From: Johnsonella sp.
GTDB taxonomy: Bacteria; Bacillota; Clostridia; Lachnospirales; Lachnospiraceae
Direction of reading: 5' to 3'
Assembly: GCA_030529445.1 (NCBI GenBank)
Contig: JAUMWW010000010.1
Span: 49,351 to 97,514 of the forward strand
Length of the DNA: 48,164 nucleotides
Below are positions 9,126 through 16,208 of the stretch, piece by piece. A program made the position numbers and the translations under genes. Each line of letters opens with the position of its first letter. Within the stretch, counting starts at the first letter, position 1. The notes beneath the pieces are model-generated. The model made no database searches, was not told where the DNA came from, and worked only from the letters and a program-made list of their open reading frames with translations.

Positions 9126-10196
9126 TTAACTCCTTTCATCTATGGTACGAAGCAGGGCGCTGACTCCGTAATGCAGAGCCTTTTTATCGACGGGGGTAAG
9201 ATTATGCTTATTCAGCTCCTGGATAAAGAAACCGATCATATCCGTGGGGTGATCGGCAAAGAGTTTCGGAAAATCATATTCCGGCTCCGAGTCATCAATG
9301 ATCTGAGAAATCTTATATTGGGAAGAGAGTCGGCTCAGATCGAATTCGATATCCGGATCACGCAGACCGCGAAGCTTGATGCGGTAAATATTTTGTGCGC
9401 CCCGGTTCTTGATCTCTTCGCTCAGGCTCATCAAAAGTTCCGCATTGGTGGAAGTATTGTTTACGTTTACGATCAGGGTGATGTATTGAACCACTGCGGA
9501 AGGAATAAACTCCAGCTTCTTGACGCAGAGGCTGTAATCATCGATTTCGCCGAAATAAAAACCGTGCTTTCCGGTCTCCGTAATATCAAGCGGTTCCGGA
9601 GAACCGCAGAAGGCGACTTTATTTTCTGCGAGCACCTCAGGCTTATGGATATGCCCGAGCGCGCAGTAAGAAAAGCCGCTTGCAGCCAGTTCGTTTTTAT
9701 CAAAAGGCACATGGTTGAGGTCTCCTCCGTGCGCGAGCAGTATATTGATTCTTCCGTTGCCGGGCACCTTGATTCCCGCCAGCTTGTTTTCACGGATCTC
9801 GTAACTGTGATAGGAGAAACCGTAGACTTCGGTATTGCAGTCGGGAAAATAGATGCTGCTGATATCCGGAGAGCTGATATAATGTACGTTTTTTGCCCAA
9901 GGAAAAGAATGGATCGCGGAATTTTCATTAATTCTGTCATGATTTCCTGCAATCAACACGATATTGATCCGGGGAACGGAAGAAAAGAGGTAATTCACCT
10001 CTTTAATATCCCTCACGATAGGTTGCCGGTGAAAGAGATCGCCGGAAATAAATAAAAAATCGACTTCTCTTTCCCTGGCTTCCTGAATGATCCGCGCGAG
10101 AGAGTTTTTTACATCCTGCGCACGCTCACTGCCCCATGGTTTATTCGCATCGGGGTGCATCCCGTAATGGATATCACCCGTATGTATAAATTTCAT
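9126..10196 (-). CDS. YhaO/SbcD-like DNA repair metallophosphoesterase
   Basis: A manganese-dependent phosphoesterase/nuclease partner of the downstream ATPase. The calcineurin-like motifs are in order: HTGDIHYG, GDLFHR, GNHDR, LAHGG and GHIHKPE. I place the start at the internal ATG at 10196, not the longer frame opening at 10301. The protein then begins MKFIHTGDIHYG as the family does, AAAGAGGG lies at good spacing, and the upstream 35 residues would overlap asnS. That gives 356 residues and a 23-nt gap from the asnS stop. The C-terminal ~120 residues are the family's less conserved capping domain. Confidence 0.88.
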   Translation of the reverse strand: MKFIHTGDIHYGMHPDANKPWGSERAQDVKNSLARIIQEAREREVDFLFISGDLFHRQPIVRDIKEVNYLFSSVPRINIVLIAGNHDRINENSAIHSFPWAKNVHYISSPDISSIYFPDCNTEVYGFSYHSYEIRENKLAGIKVPGNGRINILLAHGGDLNHVPFDKNELAASGFSYCALGHIHKPEVLAENKVAFCGSPEPLDITETGKHGFYFGEIDDYSLCVKKLEFIPSAVVQYITLIVNVNNTSTNAELLMSLSEEIKNRGAQNIYRIKLRGLRDPDIEFDLSRLSSQYKISQIIDDSEPEYDFPKLFADHPTDMIGFFIQELNKHNLTPVDKKALHYGVSALLRTIDERS

Positions 10197-10219
10197 ATGA
10201 CCCTCTTTTCCGTTTGCTC

Positions 10220-11611
10220 TTATAATTCGCAGCTTCCGACCGTTCTCGGGAAGGGAAGGACATCGCGAATATTGCTGATGCCCGTCAGATACATAATGCA
10301 TCGCTCAAAGCCCAGTCCGAATCCGGCATGTCTGGCGGAGCCGTATTTTCTGAGATCGAGATAGAAATCATAATCTTCGATATTCATGCCGAGCTCTTTA
10401 ATTCGCTGCGCCAGCTTCTCGTAATCATCCTCTCTCTGGCTTCCGCCGATAATCTCACCGATGCCCGGAACAAGGCAGTCCATTGCGGCAACCGTTTTCT
10501 GATCGGGATTGAGCTTCATATAAAATGCCTTGATCTCCTTCGGGTAATCGGTTACGAATACGGGCTTTTTAAAAACGGTCTCCGTCAGATAACGCTCATG
10601 CTCCGTTTGCAGATCGCATCCCCAGCTTACCTTGTATTCAAATGCCTCATTATGAGCGGTGAGAATATCGATTGCCTCCGTATAGGTGATTCTGCAAAAA
10701 TCGGAATTGCATACATGCTCCAGTCTCTCGATCAGCCCCTGATCGACGAATTGATTGAAGAACGCCATTTCTTCGGGAGCATGCTCCAGTACGAAACGAA
10801 TAATGTATTTAAGCATGCTTTCCGCAAGATCCATGTCATCACTCAGATCGGCAAAAGCGATTTCCGGTTCGATCATCCAAAATTCCGCAGCATGCCTTGT
10901 CGTATTTGAATTCTCCGCCCGGAAGGTGGGACCGAAGGTATAGATATTTTTAAATGCCATTGCAAAGGTTTCTCCGTTGAGCTGACCGCTGACGGTAAGA
11001 GAGGTTTCCTTATGGAAGAAGTCCTTCGAAAAATCTATGCCTCCCTCGCTGTTTTTCGGAATATTATGCAGATCGAGGGTGCTCACCCGAAACATTTCTC
11101 CGGCTCCCTCCGCATCGCTTCCCGTAATGATCGGCGTATGCACATAGATAAAATCTCTTTCCTGAAAGAAGCGGTGTATGGCGTAGGCAACCAGAGAGCG
11201 AACCCGAAAAACCGCCTGAAAGGTATTGGTTCTCGGACGAAGGTGAGAAATACTTCTTAAAAATTCCAAAGAATGTCTCTTTTTTTGCAGCGGATAATCG
11301 GAAGAGGAAGCGCCCTCTACGAGAATACTACTTGCCTGTATTTCAAAGGGCTGCTTCGCCTCGGGCGTCGCCACAAGCTTTCCTTCGATGATCAATGCGG
11401 CTCCCACATTCGTTTTTCGAATTTCATCAAAATTGGATATTGTATCATGGTAAACAACCTGCAGCTGTTCGAAATAAGTGCCGTCGGAGAGCATCAGAAA
11501 GCCGAAAGATTTCGAGTCGCGATTGGAACGCACCCAAGCACCTAAGCGGATTTCTTTTTCGAGATATGCCGAAGTGTTTTTATAGAGTTCTCTGATATTT
11601 ATGAGTTTCAT
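10220..11611 (-). CDS. asnS: Asparaginyl-tRNA synthetase
   Basis: A class IIb synthetase charging tRNA-Asn. The N-terminal OB-fold anticodon-binding domain (about 1-110) has [19 protein letters not shown]. Motif 2 is [21 protein letters not shown] and motif 3 is [21 protein letters not shown], with the final PFPRT typical of AsnRS rather than AspRS. The 463-residue length is normal. It is the first gene of a minus-strand operon with the YhaO/YhaN-like pair and lrgAB. The leader is only about 75 nt, so there is no room for a T-box. Confidence 0.96.
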   Translation of the reverse strand: MKLINIRELYKNTSAYLEKEIRLGAWVRSNRDSKSFGFLMLSDGTYFEQLQVVYHDTISNFDEIRKTNVGAALIIEGKLVATPEAKQPFEIQASSILVEGASSSDYPLQKKRHSLEFLRSISHLRPRTNTFQAVFRVRSLVAYAIHRFFQERDFIYVHTPIITGSDAEGAGEMFRVSTLDLHNIPKNSEGGIDFSKDFFHKETSLTVSGQLNGETFAMAFKNIYTFGPTFRAENSNTTRHAAEFWMIEPEIAFADLSDDMDLAESMLKYIIRFVLEHAPEEMAFFNQFVDQGLIERLEHVCNSDFCRITYTEAIDILTAHNEAFEYKVSWGCDLQTEHERYLTETVFKKPVFVTDYPKEIKAFYMKLNPDQKTVAAMDCLVPGIGEIIGGSQREDDYEKLAQRIKELGMNIEDYDFYLDLRKYGSARHAGFGLGFERCIMYLTGISNIRDVLPFPRTVGSCEL

Positions 11612-11685
11612 AAGACCATCCCCTTAAAAATGAATAAAATATTTTCGGAGGCAGAAAGCTTCTGCAATGCCGAATAATCAGCAAT

Positions 11686-11694
11686 ATTATAACA
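11686..11694 (-). promoter_or_regulatory. Putative extended -10 promoter of asnS
   Basis: On the minus strand the sequence reads TGTTATAAT, a perfect extended -10 (TGnTATAAT). The -35 region is weak, as is common with extended -10 promoters. A small hairpin (GCAGAA/TTCTGC, 11651-11665) lies in the leader. Confidence 0.55.
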
Positions 11695-11893
11695 TAAATC
11701 AAAGAGAGATAACATGCAAAAATCATTAAAATTTGCTATATATATTTCCCGGAGAAAAATGCGCAGACCGAAGCGGGAGAGAAAACGAAAAAGCCCGGGA
11801 GAAGAAAAGCAGGGAAAAGAAAGGGAGAAAAGGGAGTAAGAAAAGGGGGAAAAGCAAACTACAAAAATAAATATTATATGACATAAAGTTACA
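11695..11893. other. Divergent intergenic stretch with a purine-rich tract
   Basis: No credible gene was found between the asnS and yedF promoters. Bases about 11741-11870 are almost entirely A/G on the plus strand, with many GGGAGA/AAAAG blocks. I see no transcription factor site or RNA fold in it. Confidence 0.5.
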
Positions 11894-11922
11894 TTGACAA
11901 GAGTAGGGAAAATGCTTATGAT
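11894..11922 (+). promoter_or_regulatory. Sigma-A promoter of the yedF operon
   Basis: TTGACA (11894-11899) and TATGAT (11917-11922) have an ideal 17-nt spacer. The expected transcript starts near 11929, about 38 nt before the ATG, with AATTCGGAGGAAAAATT as the ribosome site region. Confidence 0.8.
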
Positions 11923-11966
11923 CATAGCAGAACTAAATAAAAAGATATCAATTCGGAGGAAAAATT

Positions 11967-12578
11967 ATGTCTAATAAGATCGTGAATGCAATAGGGGATC
12001 AATGCCCCGTTCCGGTGATCAAGTCGATCAAAGCCCTGGATGAAATGAAGGAGCCCGGTATACTGGAGGTACATATAGACAATGAAATTGCCGTAGAAAA
12101 CCTCTTAAAAATGGCGGAAGGAAAAGGTTTCTCCGCTAAAAGCGAAAAAAAGGAAGAAAAGCATTATGTAGTGGAAATAGAGGTAAACCGGGAGTGCGCC
12201 GGCAAAGAGCAGGAAGCACAGCCCCGGAGCTCTTCGACCGGGGGTCCTACGGTAGTGGCGATCGGCAGCAATAAAATCGGGGAAGGAGCCGAGGAACTTT
12301 CCACTCTGCTGATGAAGGGCTTTATCTATACCTTATCGCAGTATGAAAAACTTCCGGATACGGTGATATTCTATAACGGCGGAGCAAAGATTCCGACGGA
12401 AGGCTCCGTTTCGATTGAGGATCTGAAATTTATGGAAAGCAAGGGCGTCGAGATTATGACCTGCGGAACCTGCCTCGATTTTTACGGATTAAAGGAAAAA
12501 CTCTTGGTCGGTACGATCAGCAATATGTATAATATCGTGGAAAAACTGATGCAGGCGGGAAAGGTGATCAGACCCTGA
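11967..12578 (+). CDS. yedF: YedF family selenium-metabolism sulfurtransferase-like protein
   Basis: Two domains are visible. Residues 1-70 are a TusA/SirA domain with the CPxP motif in GDQCPVPVIKS, whose Cys carries persulfide or selenide in the family. Residues about 95-200 are a DsrE-like domain with MTCGTCLDFYG. The fusion is the YedF family associated with selenium use in Firmicutes; the precise reaction is not established. It heads an operon with DUF3343 and a cysteine-desulfurase-like enzyme, which fits a chalcogen carrier role. selD, selA and selB are not in the window. The stop overlaps an ATG (TGATG) for the next gene. Confidence 0.9.
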   Translation: MSNKIVNAIGDQCPVPVIKSIKALDEMKEPGILEVHIDNEIAVENLLKMAEGKGFSAKSEKKEEKHYVVEIEVNRECAGKEQEAQPRSSSTGGPTVVAIGSNKIGEGAEELSTLLMKGFIYTLSQYEKLPDTVIFYNGGAKIPTEGSVSIEDLKFMESKGVEIMTCGTCLDFYGLKEKLLVGTISNMYNIVEKLMQAGKVIRP

Positions 12579-12595
12579 TGTTAAGAGAGAAATCG

Positions 12596-12817
12596 ATGAA
12601 GCTGGTCGTGCTTTTCCATACCACTACCGAGGCGATGGCAGCGGACAGGTATTTTACGCAAAATGCCGTTCCGGGCAGGCTGATCCCGGTTCCGAGCGAG
12701 ATTTCGGCAGGCTGCGGGATGTGCTGGTCGGTGCCTGCAGAGTCCGGCATGCTGGTAGAGGAAGCGATAAAAAAAGCGGGGCTGAGCTTTGAAAAAACAT
12801 ATGAACTGCTCCTCTAA
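12596..12817 (+). CDS. DUF3343 small Se/S carrier-like protein
   Basis: A protein of 73 residues starting MKLVVLFHTTTEAMAADRYF, with the family's cysteine motif AGCGMCWSV near the middle. DUF3343 proteins are TusA-like and occur with YedF; a sulfur or selenium carrier role is inferred. I prefer the ATG at 12596 because the family begins with this strand; an ATG at 12578 overlapping the yedF stop would add six residues (MLREKS) and cannot be excluded. It lies 32 bases before the next gene. Confidence 0.82.
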   Translation: MKLVVLFHTTTEAMAADRYFTQNAVPGRLIPVPSEISAGCGMCWSVPAESGMLVEEAIKKAGLSFEKTYELLL

Positions 12818-12849
12818 GGATAAAGAGAATAAAGAGAGGGAGGAGAGCG

Positions 12850-13983
12850 ATGATTTATTTGGATAATGCCGCTACGACGATTCATAAACCCTCGGAAGTA
12901 ATCGAAGCGGTGGTCAATGCGATGAGCAGCATGGGAAATGCCTCCAGAGGTGCGCATAAGGGAAGCCTGGATGCGGGCAGAACGGTTTATGAAGCAAGGG
13001 TGAAGATTGCGGATTTCTTCGGTTGCAGCGCGGCAAATCATGTCGTATTTACAACAAATTCTACCGAGGCATTGAATATAGCGATCAACGGAACATTGCA
13101 AAGAGGCGATCATGTGATCACGACGGATCTGGAGCATAATTCCGTCCTGCGTCCTCTGTACAGACTGGAGGAAGAAAGAGGGATAGAGCTCAGCTTCGTC
13201 AGAGCGGATCTGCAAGGCAGGATCGATTATGCGGAGTTTGAATCCCTGATCAGGGAAAATACGAAGGCGATCGTCTGTACCCATGCCTCCAATCTTACGG
13301 GCTCTATCGTAGATATCAAAAGAGTGGGAGAACTTGCGAAAAAAAGAGGGCTTCTTTTTATCGTCGATGCCTCTCAGACCGCGGGAGCCTTTCCCATCGA
13401 TATGCGCTCAGCGGGAGTGGATATCCTCTGCTTTACCGGGCATAAGAGCCTTATGGGTCCGCAGGGGACGGGAGGTCTTTGTATAGAAGGGGATATCGAA
13501 ATTTCTCCATGGAAGAGCGGCGGAACAGGGGTGCAGACCTATTCCAGATCGCAGCCGAAGGAATATCCGGCAAGACTGGAAGCGGGAACGCTCAATGCAC
13601 ACGGAATAGCCGGGCTTTCTGCCGCAATTGATTTTATTCAAAGGACAGGGCTTGACAGGATCAGGAGAAAAGAGTCGGAGCTGGCGAAGCATTTTTATCA
13701 GGAGGTAAAAAGGATAGAAGGCGTCAAGCTCTACGGAGCCGAGGAGGGGGAGCGTACACCCATCGTCCTTCTCAATATCAGGGACTACGACTCTTCCGAG
13801 GTTGCCGACGAGCTTGCCTGCCGATTTGATATTGCGACGAGAGCCGGAGGGCATTGTGCACCGAGGCTGCATGAGGCGCTCGGAACGAAGGAGCAGGGGG
13901 CGGTACGCTTCAGTTTTTCGTATTTCAATACGGAAAAGGAGAGTGATGCCGCGATCAGAGCGATTCGGGAACTGGCAAGATAA
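12850..13983 (+). CDS. Class V aminotransferase-fold PLP enzyme, cysteine desulfurase/selenocysteine lyase-like
   Basis: It would release sulfur or selenium from (seleno)cysteine for the YedF/DUF3343 carriers. In order: cofactor-binding TTNSTEALNIAI, DLEHNSV, DASQTAGAFPID with the PLP Asp, and TGHKSLMGPQGTGG with the Schiff-base Lys. The C-terminal RAGGHCAPRLHEALGT carries the acceptor Cys in the loop typical of group II enzymes. The 377 residues match the desulfurase subfamily found in Firmicutes selenium-hydroxylase clusters. A strong GGGAGGAGAGCG ribosome site precedes the ATG, and a stem-loop closes the operon. Confidence 0.9.
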   Translation: MIYLDNAATTIHKPSEVIEAVVNAMSSMGNASRGAHKGSLDAGRTVYEARVKIADFFGCSAANHVVFTTNSTEALNIAINGTLQRGDHVITTDLEHNSVLRPLYRLEEERGIELSFVRADLQGRIDYAEFESLIRENTKAIVCTHASNLTGSIVDIKRVGELAKKRGLLFIVDASQTAGAFPIDMRSAGVDILCFTGHKSLMGPQGTGGLCIEGDIEISPWKSGGTGVQTYSRSQPKEYPARLEAGTLNAHGIAGLSAAIDFIQRTGLDRIRRKESELAKHFYQEVKRIEGVKLYGAEEGERTPIVLLNIRDYDSSEVADELACRFDIATRAGGHCAPRLHEALGTKEQGAVRFSFSYFNTEKESDAAIRAIRELAR

Positions 13984-14008
13984 TAAGCCTGTTTTCATGT
14001 ATTATGGA

Positions 14009-14040
14009 AAGGGGACTGCCTGAGTTTTCAGGCAGTCCTT
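14009..14040 (+). terminator. Stem-loop after the selenium cluster
   Basis: GGACTGCCTGA (14013-14023) pairs with TCAGGCAGTCC (14028-14038) around a GTTT tetraloop: an 11-bp perfect stem followed by a short TTT. It probably terminates the yedF operon. Confidence 0.75.
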
Positions 14041-14082
14041 TGATCAGGAGAAAAATAAAAGCGCTCAGGACAGGGGGAGAGC

Positions 14083-14582
14083 ATGAATATAGGAATAGAT
14101 ATAGGTTCTACTGCTTCAAAGGTTATTGTAATGGATGAGGGCAAAGAGAAGATTCTTTATAAATTATTGATGCCGACGGGCTGGAACAGCAAGGAAACCT
14201 CTGAGGCGATCAGGAAAGATCTGGAAGCGCGGGGATATGATGTAGAGCATGCATATGTGACGGCTACGGGATACGGAAGAGTATCCGTACCCTATGCCGA
14301 TAAGGTAATCACCGAGATCAGTACGCACGCAAAGGGAGCGGAACGCCGAAGGAGGATATCGCATGCGGGGTCGTCAACTCGATTGCAAATAAAGTAGTCG
14401 GTCAGGTGAATCGCGGAAGAAACCTGGCATCGGCGTTTTTTCTGACGGGAGGCTTTGCAGACAATGCCTATATGCTTTCTTTGCTATCGAAGCTGCTCAA
14501 GACGGAGGTCAAATCCCATGAGATGGGGCGTTTTGCGGGAGCGATCGGAGCGGCAATGCTCGGGAAGTATTCCAAGTCTTGA
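14083..14582 (+). pseudogene. 2-hydroxyacyl-CoA dehydratase activase (HgdC/BcrAD family), internally deleted
   Basis: Two halves of one activase lie in different frames. The first (14083 to about 14340) is the ATPase N-terminus with GIDIGSTASKVIVMDEG and VTATGYGRVSVPYADKVITEIS...HAKGA. Reading then changes frame near 14341 and continues to the stop at 14580-14582 as PKEDIACGVVNSIANKVV...LTGGFADN...FAGAIGAAMLGKY, the normal family C-terminus. Compared with an intact activase (about 250-260 residues) some 85-90 codons are missing at the junction. The missing part includes the DIGGQDxK nucleotide loop and both cluster-ligand cysteines, so the product cannot work. The upstream frame stops at 14397. 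A good GGGGGAGAG ribosome site remains. Confidence 0.88.
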
Positions 14583-14642
14583 TATATTGTTTCGAATCTG
14601 CTAATATCCTGATATATTGCAGACGGAGGAGGAAGAAAAACG

Positions 14643-15530
14643 CTGGACAGAATCAAAAAGAATAAGGAAAGAAGGCTGGGAATCGTCTATATCATAGGAG
14701 CAGCCTTCGGTTTTGCACTCATGAGTTTTTGCGTGAGGCTGAGCGGGGAGCTTCCTATCTTTCAAAAGACTTTTTTCAGAAATATCATTGCTTCCGCAAT
14801 CCTTCTCCCGGTTATTTTTAAGAGAAGGAAGAATATACATATCCAAAGAGAGGATCTCCTCCCTCTTTTAAGCAGGGCATTTTTCGGAACACTTGGTCTG
14901 ATCTGCAATTTTTATGCGATCGACCATTTGAATATTGCGGATGCGAGCATGCTTAACAAACTCAGTCCGTTTTTCGTCATGCTGATGTGCTTTGCCGTAT
15001 TGGGAGAGAAGCCTTCGCGAATGGATTGGTTCACGACGATTATCGCTTTTTTGGGAATGATTTTTGTGGCAAAGCCGAGCCTGTCGATTCAGGGAATGGG
15101 CGCTTTGGCAGGAATAGGAGGGGGAATCTGTGCGGGGGCGGCATATACCTCGGTAAGGGTAATGGGATTGCGAGGGGTCGAAAAATCGATCATTATTTTT
15201 TTCTTTTCGATTTTTTCGAGTCTGGTCAGTCTCCCTCTCATGCTGATTGATTTCAGGGCGATGAGCAGGTTCCAGTTTCTATGTCTTTTGGGTGCGGGAA
15301 GCTCCGCGATGATCGGGCAGCTATGCATTACGAGGGCATATACCTTTGCGCCGGCAAAGGAAATCGGAGTTTTTGATTATACGCAGGTGCTTTTTTCCAT
15401 GCTGCTCGGTTTCGCTTTTTTAGGGCAGATTCCAGATGTTTGGAGCATCATCGGCTATATTATTATTATCGGAATGGCGCTGATCAAGTGGAAATATAAT
15501 TTATACGAGGAAGGCATAGACAATATTTAA
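14643..15530 (+). CDS. EamA/DMT family transporter, probable CTG start
   Basis: A drug/metabolite transporter family membrane protein with about ten hydrophobic segments and two EamA repeats. The first ATG in frame is at 14721, but that would remove half of the first membrane helix. The frame upstream reads DRIKKNKERRLGIVYIIGAAFGFALMSF, a normal DMT N-terminus. GGAGGAGGAAG lies about eight bases before an in-frame CTG at 14643, so I place the start there (295 residues). It may be a true rare start or a recent ATG-to-CTG change. Substrate unknown. It follows the activase pseudogene and precedes rpiB by about 20 nt. Confidence 0.82.
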   Translation: MDRIKKNKERRLGIVYIIGAAFGFALMSFCVRLSGELPIFQKTFFRNIIASAILLPVIFKRRKNIHIQREDLLPLLSRAFFGTLGLICNFYAIDHLNIADASMLNKLSPFFVMLMCFAVLGEKPSRMDWFTTIIAFLGMIFVAKPSLSIQGMGALAGIGGGICAGAAYTSVRVMGLRGVEKSIIIFFFSIFSSLVSLPLMLIDFRAMSRFQFLCLLGAGSSAMIGQLCITRAYTFAPAKEIGVFDYTQVLFSMLLGFAFLGQIPDVWSIIGYIIIIGMALIKWKYNLYEEGIDNI

Positions 15531-15549
15531 GGAAAGAGAGAGGGCGGCA

Positions 15550-15996
15550 ATGAAAATAGGATTTGGAAATGATCATACGGGGATAGAGCTGAAGAAGCTT
15601 TTGATGGAGCATCTGAAAAATAAAGGGTATGAGGTAATCGATTTTGGCGCGAAAGATGGAGAAAGGGCGGATTATCCCGTTCCGGCAATCGATGTTGCGG
15701 AAGCGATTATCCGGGGAGAGATCGATAAGGGGGTGTTGATCTGCGGTACGGGCATCGGCATTTCCATCACGGCAAACAAGGTGCCGGGAATCCGGGCTGC
15801 CGTATGTTCGGAACCATATTCGGCAAGGATGACGGCGCTCCATAATAATGCGAATATCATCGCGATGGGAGCCAGAGTAGTCGGGGATGAAATGGCGAAG
15901 ATGATCGTGGATGAATTTTTTGATACGGAATATGAGGGCGGAAGGCATGAGGCGAGGCTGGAAATGATTTCCGCGGTGGAAGAAAAATACAGATAA
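15550..15996 (+). CDS. rpiB: Ribose-5-phosphate isomerase B
   Basis: Interconverts ribose-5-phosphate and ribulose-5-phosphate in the pentose phosphate pathway. The 148-residue RpiB/LacAB fold has GNDHTGIELKK at the N-terminus, the active-site Cys region LICGTGIGISITANK, and IRAAVCSEPYSARMTALHNNANIIAMGARVVG. It is unrelated to RpiA. It starts 19 nt after the DMT gene with GAAAGAGAGAGGGCGG as the ribosome site region, so both probably share a transcript that ends at the hairpin near 16063. Confidence 0.95.
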   Translation: MKIGFGNDHTGIELKKLLMEHLKNKGYEVIDFGAKDGERADYPVPAIDVAEAIIRGEIDKGVLICGTGIGISITANKVPGIRAAVCSEPYSARMTALHNNANIIAMGARVVGDEMAKMIVDEFFDTEYEGGRHEARLEMISAVEEKYR

Positions 15997-16062
15997 GAAT
16001 AGATCGGATTTAAATTCTTGCAATCTGAAAAAAAATATGTTAATATTTTTATCAATGTTTTT

Positions 16063-16109
16063 AACCAAGTGAATCGGTGGGTATTGCCCTTTCCATCCGC
16101 TTGGTTTTT
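16063..16109 (+). terminator. Terminator after rpiB
   Basis: AACCAAG (16063-16069) pairs with CTTGGTT (16100-16106), with a second stem inside (CGGTGG with CCATCCG, one bulge), followed by TTTTT. Confidence 0.75.
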
Positions 16110-16124
16110 GCTGATATTTGAGGT

Positions 16125-16154
16125 GCCGGGGGTTAGTGTATACTTACCCCCGGC
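16125..16154. promoter_or_regulatory. 30-bp near-perfect palindrome upstream of the wall protein-subtilase operon
   Basis: Arms GCCGGGGGT (16125-16133) and ACCCCCGGC (16146-16154) are perfectly complementary. The centre AGTGTATACT (16135-16144) is itself self-complementary, with one T-T mismatch between. It lies about 55 nt before the start of the next gene. It is not followed by a T-run, so it may be an operator or an RNA hairpin rather than a second terminator. Confidence 0.6.
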
Positions 16155-16208
16155 TTTAGACGTCAGAATATGCGGCAGATTTGAATACTTATATAGGGGG
16201 TATAAAAA

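Noticed and set aside
14580-14619. Direct repeat TGATATATTG (14580 and 14610) as a mobile element target duplication
   Set aside because: The copies are only 10 bp, AT-rich, 30 bp apart, with no inverted ends or transposase nearby.
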